Positions 16,811-25,541 of a stretch of DNA of 64,000 bases are shown one piece after another (the stretch's first letter is position 1; every line of letters begins with the position of its first letter). The position numbers were made by a program, and so were the translations under genes. Below the pieces are notes generated by a model. The model was not told where the DNA came from. It saw only the letters and a list, made by a program, of their open reading frames with translations, and ran no database searches. Origin of the DNA: Vibrio bivalvicida (GTDB lineage: Bacteria; Pseudomonadota; Gammaproteobacteria; Enterobacterales; Vibrionaceae); NCBI RefSeq assembly GCF_001399455.2, contig NZ_LLEI02000091.1, positions 109,173-173,172 of the forward strand, in the 5' to 3' direction.

Positions 16811-18901
16811 TTAAATGGCTCGTAGGATTTGTTCTAAAATGCTGTGGTATTTCTGAACGAACTTATTTATCGCTTCAACAGTAGAGTTGTACTGCGAGCT
16901 GGTGTCGTTCAGTTCTGTGGTTTTAATCTGGACTTCATCATTAAGTAATTTTGATTTATCACTGATGGAGCTGGAAAAGTTCGATAGCTTTTTCACCTTT
17001 TCGCCATCCTGATAAGGTGTGCCTGCAGCATCAACACCTTCATATTTTAAGAACATCAAATGCGTTACTTTGACTTCGCTGCGACGAGCCCCCGAAATAC
17101 TATTCACTGTAACGTCATCCCGATATTCCGGTTTGATGTATTTATCTACATATTCCCTGGTGCAATGAAACCGGGTTTTTCCGGAATGACCTTGTGCCCA
17201 GGACACTTCATCCATACTAATCAGACCTGCCCTTCTGTCTTCATGTAACTTATTCCAGTCGATCCAGGTATTATTTATATCCTGCCATTCGCCGCTTATG
17301 GCAACTGTATTTTCTGACAAGTATACCTTGGTCAGATGTTTGAACTCCGGTGAGTTATAGAACTCTTCGTCTGTGCTGTAGTTAAAGTCTTCACGACTAA
17401 ATGTGTAATCTTTAGGGTTATAACTTTGACCATAAGTGCCACTGCCACTCTGCTTGGTGTGTATCAGAGACTGCACTTCACCATATATTTTCAGTCTACC
17501 GGTATAAGACTGAAGTTCTGCCTTTTGACTGTCCCGCTTTTCCAGACGGTTAACGCGGCGCTCGTTCAGGGAAAACAGAACCTGCTCGTCAAACCGGTTT
17601 GCTATGCTGGCGTCAACGACGGACAGCAGGTCACGGGCAGTCATTGAATGCCCGGCATTGATCTCTTTCCTGGCAAGCTCTTCCGAGGTAACTCTTCGAA
17701 GACGGGCAGTCAGCGTATTCAGGTTGTCCACCATAGCTGCGTAACGGTCTTTAAACGCTGGCTCGACAGGTTCCCCGCGCATCATCTTTTCAAACAAGTC
17801 GCGAATATCGCGCTCCACATGATCTTTAACACCTGTAACCTGATCAGCATTTATCTGAGTTTTCTGATCGCTATGGATTTCGTCGTCGTTATAAAAAACG
17901 TCGATCCGTGAATGAGTTAGGCTGACCGCTATATTGGCAAAAAAATCTGACAGGGATTCTGCTTTACTATCCGTTTTTCCAAGCCGGGTCACTTCTGCAT
18001 CGATAACCGCTTTAAGCCTGGTGGAAGCATTTGCTTCATAAGCTGTATCAAACTGCCCCTTAAGCTGAGTCACCATCTTTTTAACAGCTGTCTCCAGCTG
18101 TGTTTCGGACATACCCGGTGTCCACTTGATTTTCGCGGCGATCTTATCGGCATCATCCTTACTGAGAGTGACACCAGCATCCTTAAACTGTTTAACCAGT
18201 TGCTCAGATACTTTTTGAGAGAACCTGTCCGCTTTCAGCAAAAACTCTGAATCTTTTATCTCTGATAAAGTAAGGCTTCGGTTAGCCAGACTGCCAAATG
18301 CAGAGCGCAGAAAAGGGAGAGAATCATTACGTATCCGGAGGTCGCTGTTTAAGTGGTCCTTTAACTGGGTTATGAAAGTACTGACCTCACCAGTTTTGAT
18401 TTGCAGATCTGCTGCGGTCAGGCCGCCAATCTGGTCCGCCTGACTGACCGTCGAGCCCAACACAAGCTTAAACTGACTGACAACACCAGTTGGCAAGAAT
18501 GAGTCCAGCTGGCTGGTCAGTTGCTTACTGAACCAGTCCTGAAACTGGTTCGACAAAACCTGGTTAGACTGATCAAGCGGATCGCTGCTGGTAACCCTGC
18601 TCATGCCCTGCAGTGAATTAACCCACTGAGTCAGTGCGCTGCCTGTATTACCTGAAACTGCAGCCTGTTTATCGGCTAGGTTCTTAACGGCTGCGGCGTA
18701 CAGGGTCGCGGTTTCTTCCGGCGTTTTTCCCTTAATTGGGGGAAGCCGGCCAATAAATGGCTGCACTAAAGCAAACTGTTCGCCGGAAAGCTGGCCTTTT
18801 AATTCACTCTCAAAATTTACCGAGGTTTTCGGCGCTTCATTGCTCTGTGCATCGGTTGAAGCACCGGTATTAGAACCCGTAATTTTTAACATATCTGTCA
18901 T
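16811..18901 (-). CDS. vcrV: VcrV, needle-tip protein (LcrV/PcrV family), enlarged
   Basis: At 696 aa this protein is about twice LcrV (326) or PcrV (294). Two blocks identify it: RLKIYGEVQSLIHTKQSGSGT (LcrV has LKIYSVIQAEI..SSSGT), and a C-terminal helix with SNFSSSISDKSKLLND and AINKFVQKY, matching the LcrV coiled coil that contacts the needle. The extra length lies mostly in the N-terminal 440 residues and in a loop between those blocks. It caps the needle and is needed for pore assembly. The start at 18901 has AAGG upstream; a second Met lies three residues in. vcrG ends 11 nt upstream. Known Vibrio T3SS1 tip proteins are also enlarged. Confidence 0.9.
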   Translation of the reverse strand: MTDMLKITGSNTGASTDAQSNEAPKTSVNFESELKGQLSGEQFALVQPFIGRLPPIKGKTPEETATLYAAAVKNLADKQAAVSGNTGSALTQWVNSLQGMSRVTSSDPLDQSNQVLSNQFQDWFSKQLTSQLDSFLPTGVVSQFKLVLGSTVSQADQIGGLTAADLQIKTGEVSTFITQLKDHLNSDLRIRNDSLPFLRSAFGSLANRSLTLSEIKDSEFLLKADRFSQKVSEQLVKQFKDAGVTLSKDDADKIAAKIKWTPGMSETQLETAVKKMVTQLKGQFDTAYEANASTRLKAVIDAEVTRLGKTDSKAESLSDFFANIAVSLTHSRIDVFYNDDEIHSDQKTQINADQVTGVKDHVERDIRDLFEKMMRGEPVEPAFKDRYAAMVDNLNTLTARLRRVTSEELARKEINAGHSMTARDLLSVVDASIANRFDEQVLFSLNERRVNRLEKRDSQKAELQSYTGRLKIYGEVQSLIHTKQSGSGTYGQSYNPKDYTFSREDFNYSTDEEFYNSPEFKHLTKVYLSENTVAISGEWQDINNTWIDWNKLHEDRRAGLISMDEVSWAQGHSGKTRFHCTREYVDKYIKPEYRDDVTVNSISGARRSEVKVTHLMFLKYEGVDAAGTPYQDGEKVKKLSNFSSSISDKSKLLNDEVQIKTTELNDTSSQYNSTVEAINKFVQKYHSILEQILRAI

Positions 18902-18912
18902 ATCAAAAAACC

Positions 18913-19203
18913 TTAAATCACCATTCCGCGCATCATGGCCGGACGTTTTCTTCTTTTGCCTTTTTCACCCGGCGCCTGAACAGCGTTCAACTGCTGACGC
19001 CTGCGCATCACCTCTTCTACCAGTTCCTGCTCTGCATTTTTCATGGTTTGTGGAGAGGCATTGATCCTTCCCAGCAGGATTTCACCGGCTACTGGCCCGA
19101 CCCCAAGCCCTTCCAACAGTTCGTTAAATACATCACTACGATCTCCAGCACTTTGGATCGCTAGTTCGGCTTGGTCTATCGTGTCGGTAAAGGGTTGTTT
19201 CAT
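18913..19203 (-). CDS. vcrG: VcrG, cytoplasmic regulator and partner of VcrV (LcrG/PcrG family)
   Basis: This 96-aa helical protein resembles LcrG, with the shared phrase QAELAI near the N-terminus. I chose the ATG at 19203 (MKQPF) because LcrG begins MKSS and a GGA lies 9 nt upstream; an in-frame ATG at 19218 would add five residues. LcrG plugs the secretion channel from the cytoplasm and is titrated by LcrV. It is the first gene of the translocator operon. An ExsA-like box lies only 38 nt upstream, closer than for the other boxes, so either the leader is very short or the transcript also reads through from vcrR. Confidence 0.85.
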   Translation of the reverse strand: MKQPFTDTIDQAELAIQSAGDRSDVFNELLEGLGVGPVAGEILLGRINASPQTMKNAEQELVEEVMRRRQQLNAVQAPGEKGKRRKRPAMMRGMVI

Positions 19204-19240
19204 CTTGTTTTCCATCATAAAGGCAGTAAAACGTCGCGCG

Positions 19241-19265
19241 CTGTCAGTAACAGCCGAGACTTTTT
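19241..19265 (-). promoter_or_regulatory. Putative ExsA-binding site for the vcrGVH-vopBD operon
   Basis: On the minus strand: AAAAA at 1-5, CGGCT giving GnC at 11-13, and ACTGACAG at 18-25 (TGnnA at 20-24). It is the closest match to the consensus after the site at 34496. It lies across the end of vcrR, so the translocator operon probably has its own activated promoter. Confidence 0.65.
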
Positions 19266-19674
19266 ACTTTTTCCTATTTTTCAACGGTCTATAGTCAGCT
19301 AAACGCAGCAAATACCAGTCTTCTTCTGCATCATGGCTGGCACCACAAGCCGTTAGATAAAATTGCGCAAGTCGTTGGTTACTCATGTTACTTCCACGTA
19401 ACACATCGACATTACCTCGAATGATCCAGTCTGCTGGGTAGAGCCTAACCGCATGTTCAGCAAGCATAAACAGGCAGGAAAATGGGTTTCGAAGTCCTTG
19501 GTTGGCGCTGGTTCTTCTAAGCAGAACAATAACTATTTCGCCCTCTTCAACACGAAATACAAGCTCCATTCCATCGAATTCAATGCGTTCTCCGAGCTTG
19601 ATACTGCTTTGTTGCCAGTAATATGGTGTCGTCTCTATCCCTGCGTTTTGTAGAGAGCAAATGAGCTTATCCAT
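19264..19674 (-). CDS. vcrR: VcrR (LcrR/PcrR family)
   Basis: This 136-aa soluble protein lies between vcrD and vcrG, the position of lcrR/pcrR in Yersinia and Pseudomonas. It overlaps vcrD by one base (coupled translation). It has a mixed alpha/beta pattern with VFRVEEGEIVIVLLRR and a basic C-terminus. LcrR has been linked to LcrG and low-calcium control in Yersinia, but its biochemical role is unsettled. The identification is mainly by synteny and size (LcrR is about 146 aa). Confidence 0.8.
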   Translation of the reverse strand: MDKLICSLQNAGIETTPYYWQQSSIKLGERIEFDGMELVFRVEEGEIVIVLLRRTSANQGLRNPFSCLFMLAEHAVRLYPADWIIRGNVDVLRGSNMSNQRLAQFYLTACGASHDAEEDWYLLRLADYRPLKNRKK

Positions 19675-21800
19675 TACATTCCAACCCGACCAAGTGGTTG
19701 AATGTTGATTTGCTGTGTCAACTCTTGGAATGAAAGCACAGGCAACTCGTAGTAGTCTGATTCAATCAACTTCCTGACATATCGACGTACATCCATGGAG
19801 ACAACTAGTACTGGCTTGTTAGGCATTCTGCTAAGATCACCTACAGTCTGCTTTACATCGCTGACAAATTGCTGAGTAACCGAAGGGTCTAGCGCCAAAT
19901 AGCTGCCCGCTGATGTTTGTCTAATACCATTGCGAATCGTATCTTCAAGGCTTTGATCTAGCAGATAAGCTGGGAGCATGTTTTGCCCACTTGCGTATTT
20001 GTAGCAAATGTAACGCTTCAGACTTGAACGAATATATTCAGTGAGTTGAACGACATCTTTTTCTTTTTGTCCCCACTCAACCATCGCTTCGAGAATAACT
20101 CTTAGATTTCGAATAGATATATCCTCTGAAACCAGACGCTGTAGGATTTCAGTCATCTTTTGCAAAGGTACAATTCGCTGCGCTTCTTTAACCAACTCCC
20201 CAAAACTGCCTTCCATTTGCTCAAGCAAGTAACGAGTTTCCTGAATACCAATAAAGTCTTGTGCGTAGTCTTTCAACACGTGTGATAAATGGAATGTGAG
20301 GATTCTATCCGGAGTTAAGAAACCGACATGACTTGCCTCTAGCTTCGCCCGATGGCTATTTGCCACCCACATAGTCTTGACACCAGGAAGGAAGTCATCG
20401 TCTTCTTCGTAAGGTATCCCGAGCAACTCAAGCTGCTCTGCTCCCTCGGTCACAAGTAATTTGTCTTGCTCGATCCGACCTCGAGCGACAGGTACTTCCT
20501 GTAGCTGAATTAAATATTCTCCACTGCTCATTCCTTCGTTAAAACGTAGGTGGATACCAGGGAACGGAACGCCAAGATCGAGGTATAGTGCGCGCCTAAC
20601 CCTTGCAAGCTCATCGTTAAGTGCCACTGCCTCAAGGTGCACCTGCAGACTTGAATCGAGATCAATAAGCAGAGGCACTGTCATGGCGAACTCTTCTTGT
20701 TCGGTTAACTTGCCTTTGCTCGCTCGTGACTGAGATGGCTTATGTGGCATCGCAGCAGGTGAACCCGCACCTTGAGCGACAAATGTAGATAGATCAGATG
20801 TGTCAGTCTCGTTTTGCTTTTTTTGTTGGTAAAAGAGAAACATTCCCCCTCCCCCAACCACTGCTGCAAGAACAAGGAAAGTTATCTTCGGAAAACCAGG
20901 AATCAAAGCGAATAGAATCAGAAGAACACCACCAATGAGCAAGGCTCTTGGTTGAGCCGTCACTTGTCCACCAATATCTGAGCCTAAATCTGAAGACTCT
21001 TCATGAGACACTCGCGTAACGATGATACCAGCAGTAATGGCGATAAATAGCGCAGGGATCTGTGAAACGAGACCATCTCCAACCGTTAGAATCGCAAATA
21101 ATTCCAACGCTTCAGATGCACTCATGCCTTTCTGAGTGACCCCGATCATGACACCACCAAGGATGTTAACTACGATGATGATCAACCCCGCAATTGAATC
21201 GCCTTTTACGAACTTCATTGCGCCGTCCATCGACCCATACATCTGGCTTTCTTTCTCTATCAAAGAGCGGCGGTGCCTAGCTTCATTGACATCAATCACC
21301 CCTGCGCGCATATCACCATCGATACTCATCTGCTTACCAGGCATTGCATCAAGCGAGAATCTCGCGCTAACCTCAGCAACACGTTCAGAACCTTTGGTAA
21401 TGACCATAAACTGAACTACGGTGATGATTAGGAAAACAACAATACCGACAACTAAGTTGCCACCCACCACGAAGTTACCAAAGGTATAGACAATTTGACC
21501 TGCGTCAGCTTGCAGAAGAATAAGGCGTGTGGTGGTAATAGACAGTGATAAACGGAACAGCGTCGTGATTAGAAGAACGGCAGGAAAAGCGGAGAACTCT
21601 AGCGGCGTGGTAATGTAAATCGCCAGCATAAGTAACACCACAGCGATACTCATGTTCGCACCAATCAGGACATCTACAAGTCCAGTAGGGAGAGGCAAAA
21701 TCATCATAAAGACTATCGCCAGCAACATAACTGCTAGCATAATATCTTTACGCTGACCGACCTTATTTAATATATCAATCAACTTATTCATTAGATTCAC
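19674..21800 (-). CDS. vcrD: VcrD/SctV, export gate protein (LcrD/PcrD/FlhA family)
   Basis: This 708-aa protein has about eight N-terminal transmembrane helices (residues 20-325) containing the FHIPEP-type signature region RFSLDAMPGKQMSIDGDMRAG. A linker follows, then the large cytoplasmic domain that forms the nonameric ring of the export gate. It receives substrates and chaperones and couples to proton-driven export. The start overlaps the end of vscY by 17 nt. ATG codons at 21800 and 21791 are both possible. Confidence 0.97.
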   Translation of the reverse strand: MNLMNKLIDILNKVGQRKDIMLAVMLLAIVFMMILPLPTGLVDVLIGANMSIAVVLLMLAIYITTPLEFSAFPAVLLITTLFRLSLSITTTRLILLQADAGQIVYTFGNFVVGGNLVVGIVVFLIITVVQFMVITKGSERVAEVSARFSLDAMPGKQMSIDGDMRAGVIDVNEARHRRSLIEKESQMYGSMDGAMKFVKGDSIAGLIIIVVNILGGVMIGVTQKGMSASEALELFAILTVGDGLVSQIPALFIAITAGIIVTRVSHEESSDLGSDIGGQVTAQPRALLIGGVLLILFALIPGFPKITFLVLAAVVGGGGMFLFYQQKKQNETDTSDLSTFVAQGAGSPAAMPHKPSQSRASKGKLTEQEEFAMTVPLLIDLDSSLQVHLEAVALNDELARVRRALYLDLGVPFPGIHLRFNEGMSSGEYLIQLQEVPVARGRIEQDKLLVTEGAEQLELLGIPYEEDDDFLPGVKTMWVANSHRAKLEASHVGFLTPDRILTFHLSHVLKDYAQDFIGIQETRYLLEQMEGSFGELVKEAQRIVPLQKMTEILQRLVSEDISIRNLRVILEAMVEWGQKEKDVVQLTEYIRSSLKRYICYKYASGQNMLPAYLLDQSLEDTIRNGIRQTSAGSYLALDPSVTQQFVSDVKQTVGDLSRMPNKPVLVVSMDVRRYVRKLIESDYYELPVLSFQELTQQINIQPLGRVGM

Positions 21801-22125
21801 TATTTAGTGATTGTAGGTAACGTCTGTGGGCCTGACGTGCCCCATCTTGATTATTCTGTTTCCATCTGGCCTGACTAAGGCAAAACCAAAGTCCCGGCTC
21901 ATGGCCTTTTGGATCACCTTGTAATAATTCTTCACACAACATGGTCGAGCGGGTATAGCGCCCTGTTTGTAGACAGGCGACAGCGAGCAGCCGTTTTGCT
22001 TCCCAATTGTCAGAGCTAAGCTCTAGCAGTGCGTCGAGCAAAGACATCGCCTGTTCTGGTCGTTGGTACTGAATTTGAAGCGCTGCATGCACCAGTAAAA
22101 GCTCTGATTCTTTTTTGCTTATCAT
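21784..22125 (-). CDS. vscY: VscY/SctY, TPR chaperone for VscX
   Basis: This 113-aa protein consists of tetratricopeptide-like helices (LLVHAALQIQYQRPEQAMSLLDALLEL, then AKRLLAVACLQTGRYTRSTMLCEELLQ). YscY binds YscX, and the complex interacts with the SctV export gate in Ysc-family systems only. It lies between vscX and vcrD, as in Yersinia and Pseudomonas. It overlaps vcrD. Confidence 0.92.
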   Translation of the reverse strand: MISKKESELLLVHAALQIQYQRPEQAMSLLDALLELSSDNWEAKRLLAVACLQTGRYTRSTMLCEELLQGDPKGHEPGLWFCLSQARWKQNNQDGARQAHRRYLQSLNSESNE

Positions 22126-22131
22126 TGCTCG

Positions 22132-22509
22132 TTAGACCTGAATTAGTAGGTTGAGAGCCATGGTTAGATAGCGCTGATCTAATTGGCTACTCTCTAGCGT
22201 TCTTGCTGCTGAAGTCAGTGTTTGGGAGTCACTTTGATTTGCCAACGCCTTGAGAGTGTCTAACGTTTGATCAAATTGCTCACGATACTTTTCTGGCCTC
22301 AATAAGTCAGATTGCGTTAACTTCGGCTTAGCTAGATTTAATAGGTATTGGTCTGAAGGGCGAAGATCATATAAACGTTCCAAGTGTGTCGCTATCGCTT
22401 GGCCATCTGGCAATAGCTGGAAACGTTGTGGAAAGTCGTGTTCAGCTTGCTCGGTTGTGAGATGACTAAATGCTTCAATCCCAACATTTAAGGTGCTTAT
22501 ACTATTCAT
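22132..22509 (-). CDS. vscX: VscX/SctX, early secreted protein of the export apparatus
   Basis: This 125-aa protein is at the position and length of YscX (122 aa), with a polar secretion-signal-like N-terminus (MNSISTLNVGIEAFSHL) and helical C-terminus (YLTMALNLLIQV). YscX is secreted early, needs YscY, and is found only in Ysc-family systems. It overlaps the 3' end of the SycN gene and is followed 6 nt later by vscY. Confidence 0.9.
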   Translation of the reverse strand: MNSISTLNVGIEAFSHLTTEQAEHDFPQRFQLLPDGQAIATHLERLYDLRPSDQYLLNLAKPKLTQSDLLRPEKYREQFDQTLDTLKALANQSDSQTLTSAARTLESSQLDQRYLTMALNLLIQV

Positions 22510-22880
22510 TTTTCAACCACTTCATTGTGAAGTCGAATCAGTAACGCAAACGCTTGTTCTAAAGATGGTATTGTTACCTCCGCACCATTAATTTGCGCCG
22601 TGAATACAAGAGTTTCTTCTCCCAACAATCCCGTACGAACGGAAAACGGCCAGCCATTCTCAAAATTGCACAGTGCTAATGCACCTTTAATCAGTTCGCT
22701 CGATTGATGCCATGAAATCCCTCTTGAAAGCATCAAAAATATGTTGTCTTGGTGTCTTTCTATGTGGAGAGTTCCGCTAAGTTGGAATGTCAGCTGCACC
22801 CGACCAGTTGATGAAAAATCAACCGTATCTAACCCCATCCCTCGACAAAAATCATCCACTGACGAGTCAATCCAATTCAT
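22506..22880 (-). CDS. sycN: SycN-like chaperone of VopN
   Basis: This 124-aa CesT-type chaperone resembles SycN (123 aa): it starts MNWIDSSVDDFC where SycN has MSWIEPIISHFC, and ends with an EQAFALLIRLHNEVV helix like the SycN C-terminus. I chose the ATG at 22880 on that similarity; the frame is open upstream inside tyeA but the extra residues are all basic leader. In Yersinia SycN pairs with YscB to bind YopN and block secretion until contact. It overlaps tyeA by 14 nt. Confidence 0.88.
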   Translation of the reverse strand: MNWIDSSVDDFCRGMGLDTVDFSSTGRVQLTFQLSGTLHIERHQDNIFLMLSRGISWHQSSELIKGALALCNFENGWPFSVRTGLLGEETLVFTAQINGAEVTIPSLEQAFALLIRLHNEVVEK

Positions 22881-23151
22881 CTTCCCACGCTTCCTCTTCT
22901 TCTCTATCGACAGCTTCATCAAGTGCCGTTTGCACCGCACGGATTAAGTTTTGCCTTTGCTCATCGTCTGCGAACACGTCTACAGGTATATGTCGAACCA
23001 ACTTATGTAACTCACGGAAGAAGCTTATTTTTTGTTCAATCGAGTTTAAGCTCATTGACTCAGCTAACTTCCAAACCGCTTCAGCACCCACCCATCGCTG
23101 TTCAACCAAAGCGATGATGTCAGCCATTAAGTCAGAGTCCTGATAGGCCAT
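22867..23151 (-). CDS. tyeA: TyeA, gatekeeper partner of VopN
   Basis: This 94-aa acidic helical protein is the size of TyeA (92 aa), starting MAYQDSDLMADIIALVEQRWV and ending in an EEEEAWEDELD acidic tail. TyeA binds the C-terminus of YopN and holds the gate closed. Here it is a separate gene overlapping vopN by 20 nt, as in Yersinia, rather than fused as in InvE/SepL gatekeepers. Confidence 0.92.
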   Translation of the reverse strand: MAYQDSDLMADIIALVEQRWVGAEAVWKLAESMSLNSIEQKISFFRELHKLVRHIPVDVFADDEQRQNLIRAVQTALDEAVDREEEEAWEDELD

Positions 23152-24028
23152 GGCTCATCCCTTGCGTTTGAAACATTTGGAACAGACCGCGCACCTGGTC
23201 CTGAAGCGTGTTTAAGGTCTTTAGCTTCTGCATATCAGACATCAGCAGTTGCAGTTTTACAGAGTCAATCGTGCTACCTTGAACACTCAAATCTGCACTC
23301 ATGCCTTGCAACATGAACTCCACAGCTGTCGATACTTCCTGCGAGCCAAATCGTTCAACAACATCCTGATATGCGGCTCCTAAGCCTTGATAGCTGTGTA
23401 CAGTGTCCCGATAGAAACCTCTCAACTGATGCAAGCTGCTAAACTCTTGCTCACGACTAAAATCATCTGCAAATTGCGATACGCGGATTTCGGTATCGAT
23501 CTGACCCCAAGAGTCTGGATTTTGCTCCATCTTCAATAAGGCTTGATCAATAACCGCCAGCAGATGCTTATTATCTGGGCCCGCTTTGAGGTATTCCTTT
23601 GCCGCTTTTAACGCTAGGTATTGGTGACTTTTCTCTTCTGAAAATCCATTTAGATAGGCTTGCAGTTGCGCAATCGTAGAAATATTGCCACCAGCCATCT
23701 TGGCAGCAAGATCTTTTATTTTTTGGTTTTTCTCTAAATCAGGAACTTTCTTTAGATACTCAGAGACCAGTTCATGAACTTCATTGACGCGTGAACCACT
23801 GTCTTTGACTTTACGCTTGCTAAGGTCTTTTTCTGCCTTTTCTGAGCCCAGTGACGTCAACTCCTCCATCGCATCGAATAGCGATTGAGTAGCGTTATGC
23901 ACTCTGACAGTTTCCCCCCGATAGGTACCTTTGCTACTAGCAATATCAGAGCGAGCACTATCTTGGCTAACTCTCGCGGACGCATCAAATTTCGAATTTG
24001 TAGTGACTTGATTATTGATCGTACTCAT
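23132..24028 (-). CDS. vopN: VopN/SctW, secretion gatekeeper (YopN/PopN family)
   Basis: This 298-aa protein (YopN is 293) has a polar, Ser/Thr-rich N-terminal secretion and chaperone-binding region (about 1-75). An all-helical HrpJ/InvE-type domain follows, and its C-terminal helix would bind TyeA. It plugs the export apparatus until the needle contacts a host cell. It is the first gene of the minus-strand operon vopN-tyeA-sycN-vscX-vscY-vcrD-vcrR, divergent from vscN, with an ExsA-like box 62 nt before its ATG. Confidence 0.93.
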   Translation of the reverse strand: MSTINNQVTTNSKFDASARVSQDSARSDIASSKGTYRGETVRVHNATQSLFDAMEELTSLGSEKAEKDLSKRKVKDSGSRVNEVHELVSEYLKKVPDLEKNQKIKDLAAKMAGGNISTIAQLQAYLNGFSEEKSHQYLALKAAKEYLKAGPDNKHLLAVIDQALLKMEQNPDSWGQIDTEIRVSQFADDFSREQEFSSLHQLRGFYRDTVHSYQGLGAAYQDVVERFGSQEVSTAVEFMLQGMSADLSVQGSTIDSVKLQLLMSDMQKLKTLNTLQDQVRGLFQMFQTQGMSHGLSGL

Positions 24029-24089
24029 TCACTCACGCTCTATTTTTCCCAATTTATAGAGCGATTATATGGAGCACCAGCATTCCAAG

Positions 24090-24114
24090 CTGTCAAAATC
24101 AGACGCGTTTTTTT
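24090..24114 (-). promoter_or_regulatory. Putative ExsA-binding site for the vopN operon
   Basis: On the minus strand: seven A at 1-7, GTC (GnC) at 11-13 and TGACAG at 20-25. It ends 62 nt before the vopN ATG and lies 19 bp from the opposite-facing site for vscN. Confidence 0.6.
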
Positions 24115-24133
24115 AGGCCTTTTTTAGTTTTCT

Positions 24134-24158
24134 AAAAACTCCCGACTAATACTCACTA
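24134..24158 (+). promoter_or_regulatory. Putative ExsA-binding site for the vscN operon
   Basis: AAAAA, CTCCC, GAC (GnC) at 11-13 and TAATACT match the consensus at nearly all of the first 20 positions. The TGnnA element at 20-24 is lost (TCACT). It is 43 nt from TTG 24201 and 61 nt from TTG 24219. Confidence 0.5.
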
Positions 24159-24200
24159 TAAATAGAACGTCCTAAATCCTATTCTCGCAATCATCAATCA

Positions 24201-25541
24201 TTGTGCATAAATTTAAGTTTGAACCAGTTTTCCTATATCACCGATATTCAGCAATCAGCTATCAAGCAAACACGACTGATCCAGATCCGGGGTCGTGTTA
24301 CTCAAGTAACCGGTACGATCATCAAAGCCGTGGTCCCTGGTGTGCGCGTGGGTGAACTTTGCGAACTACGTAATCCTGACCAAACTTTGTCTTTATTGGC
24401 CGAAGTTGTGGGTTTCCAACAACACCACGCACTGCTAACCCCACTTGGCAACATGTTTGGTATTTCGTCCAACACTGAAGTAAGTCCGTTGGGGAAAATG
24501 CACGAAGTTGGTGTCGGTGAACACTTGCTAGGTAAGATTCTTGATGGGCTTGGCCGCCCGTTTGATGGTGGGCAAATGCAGGAACCTACATCCTGGTATC
24601 CCGTCTATCAAGATGCACCACCACCGATGCAACGCAAATTGATAGAAAAGCCAATATCGTTAGGTGTCCGATCAATTGATGGTCTACTTACCTGCGGTGA
24701 AGGCCAACGTATGGGTATTTTTGCCGCCGCCGGTGGTGGTAAAAGTACCTTACTTGCCAAACTGATTCGCTCCGCAGATGTCGATGTCACCGTACTTGCT
24801 CTTATTGGTGAACGCGGACGGGAAGTTCGAGAGTTTATAGAACATGACCTTGGTGAAGAAGGCATGGCCCGTTCTGTACTGGTCGTTGCAACATCTGATC
24901 GCCCTGCAATGGAGCGTGCAAAAGCCGCTTTCGTGGCGACGTCGATTGCCGAGTACTTTCGCGATCAAGGAAAGCGCGTCCTTCTACTTATGGATTCAGT
25001 CACTCGGTTTGCACGTGCTCAACGAGAGATTGGCTTAGCGGCTGGCGAACCACCTACACGTCGTGGTTATCCACCGTCAGTTTTTGCAGCATTGCCTAAG
25101 TTGATGGAGCGTGCCGGACAATCAGACAAAGGCTCTATTACGGCTCTTTATACTGTTTTGGTTGAGGGTGACGACATGACAGAGCCCGTCGCCGATGAAA
25201 CTCGCTCAATACTCGATGGACACATTATTCTGTCTAGAAAGCTCGCAGCAACCAACCATTATCCCGCGATTGACGTACTACGCTCTGCAAGTCGCGTAAT
25301 GAACCAGATAGTTGATGACTCGCACAAAGAATCTGCGGCTCATATGCGTGAAATGTTAGCAAAATACGAGGAAGTCGAGTTGCTAATTAAGATTGGTGAA
25401 TACCAACAAGGTACTGACCCTAGAGCAGATATGGCAATTGCTCAAAGCGAAGACATCCGCACTTTTCTTCGTCAGGGTACTCATGAGCTGAGCGACCTAA
25501 CTGGCGCGGTTGAACAACTCACAGGAATTGCTAACCAATGA
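24201..25541 (+). CDS. vscN: VscN/SctN, type III secretion ATPase
   Basis: This protein of 440-446 aa is a hexameric F1-beta-like ATPase at the cytoplasmic base that strips chaperones and unfolds substrates. The Walker A motif is GGGKST (residues 178-183), with Walker B around VLLLMDSVTRFARA and the family signature PPSVFAALPKLMERAG. The coding region has no ATG near its beginning. TTG at 24201 gives the longest frame, while TTG at 24219 (followed by NQFSYI) aligns better with the YscN N-terminus and fits the spacing of the upstream ExsA-like box. The start is therefore uncertain. It heads the plus-strand operon vscN-O-P-Q-R-S-T-U. Confidence 0.97.
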   Translation: MCINLSLNQFSYITDIQQSAIKQTRLIQIRGRVTQVTGTIIKAVVPGVRVGELCELRNPDQTLSLLAEVVGFQQHHALLTPLGNMFGISSNTEVSPLGKMHEVGVGEHLLGKILDGLGRPFDGGQMQEPTSWYPVYQDAPPPMQRKLIEKPISLGVRSIDGLLTCGEGQRMGIFAAAGGGKSTLLAKLIRSADVDVTVLALIGERGREVREFIEHDLGEEGMARSVLVVATSDRPAMERAKAAFVATSIAEYFRDQGKRVLLLMDSVTRFARAQREIGLAAGEPPTRRGYPPSVFAALPKLMERAGQSDKGSITALYTVLVEGDDMTEPVADETRSILDGHIILSRKLAATNHYPAIDVLRSASRVMNQIVDDSHKESAAHMREMLAKYEEVELLIKIGEYQQGTDPRADMAIAQSEDIRTFLRQGTHELSDLTGAVEQLTGIANQ

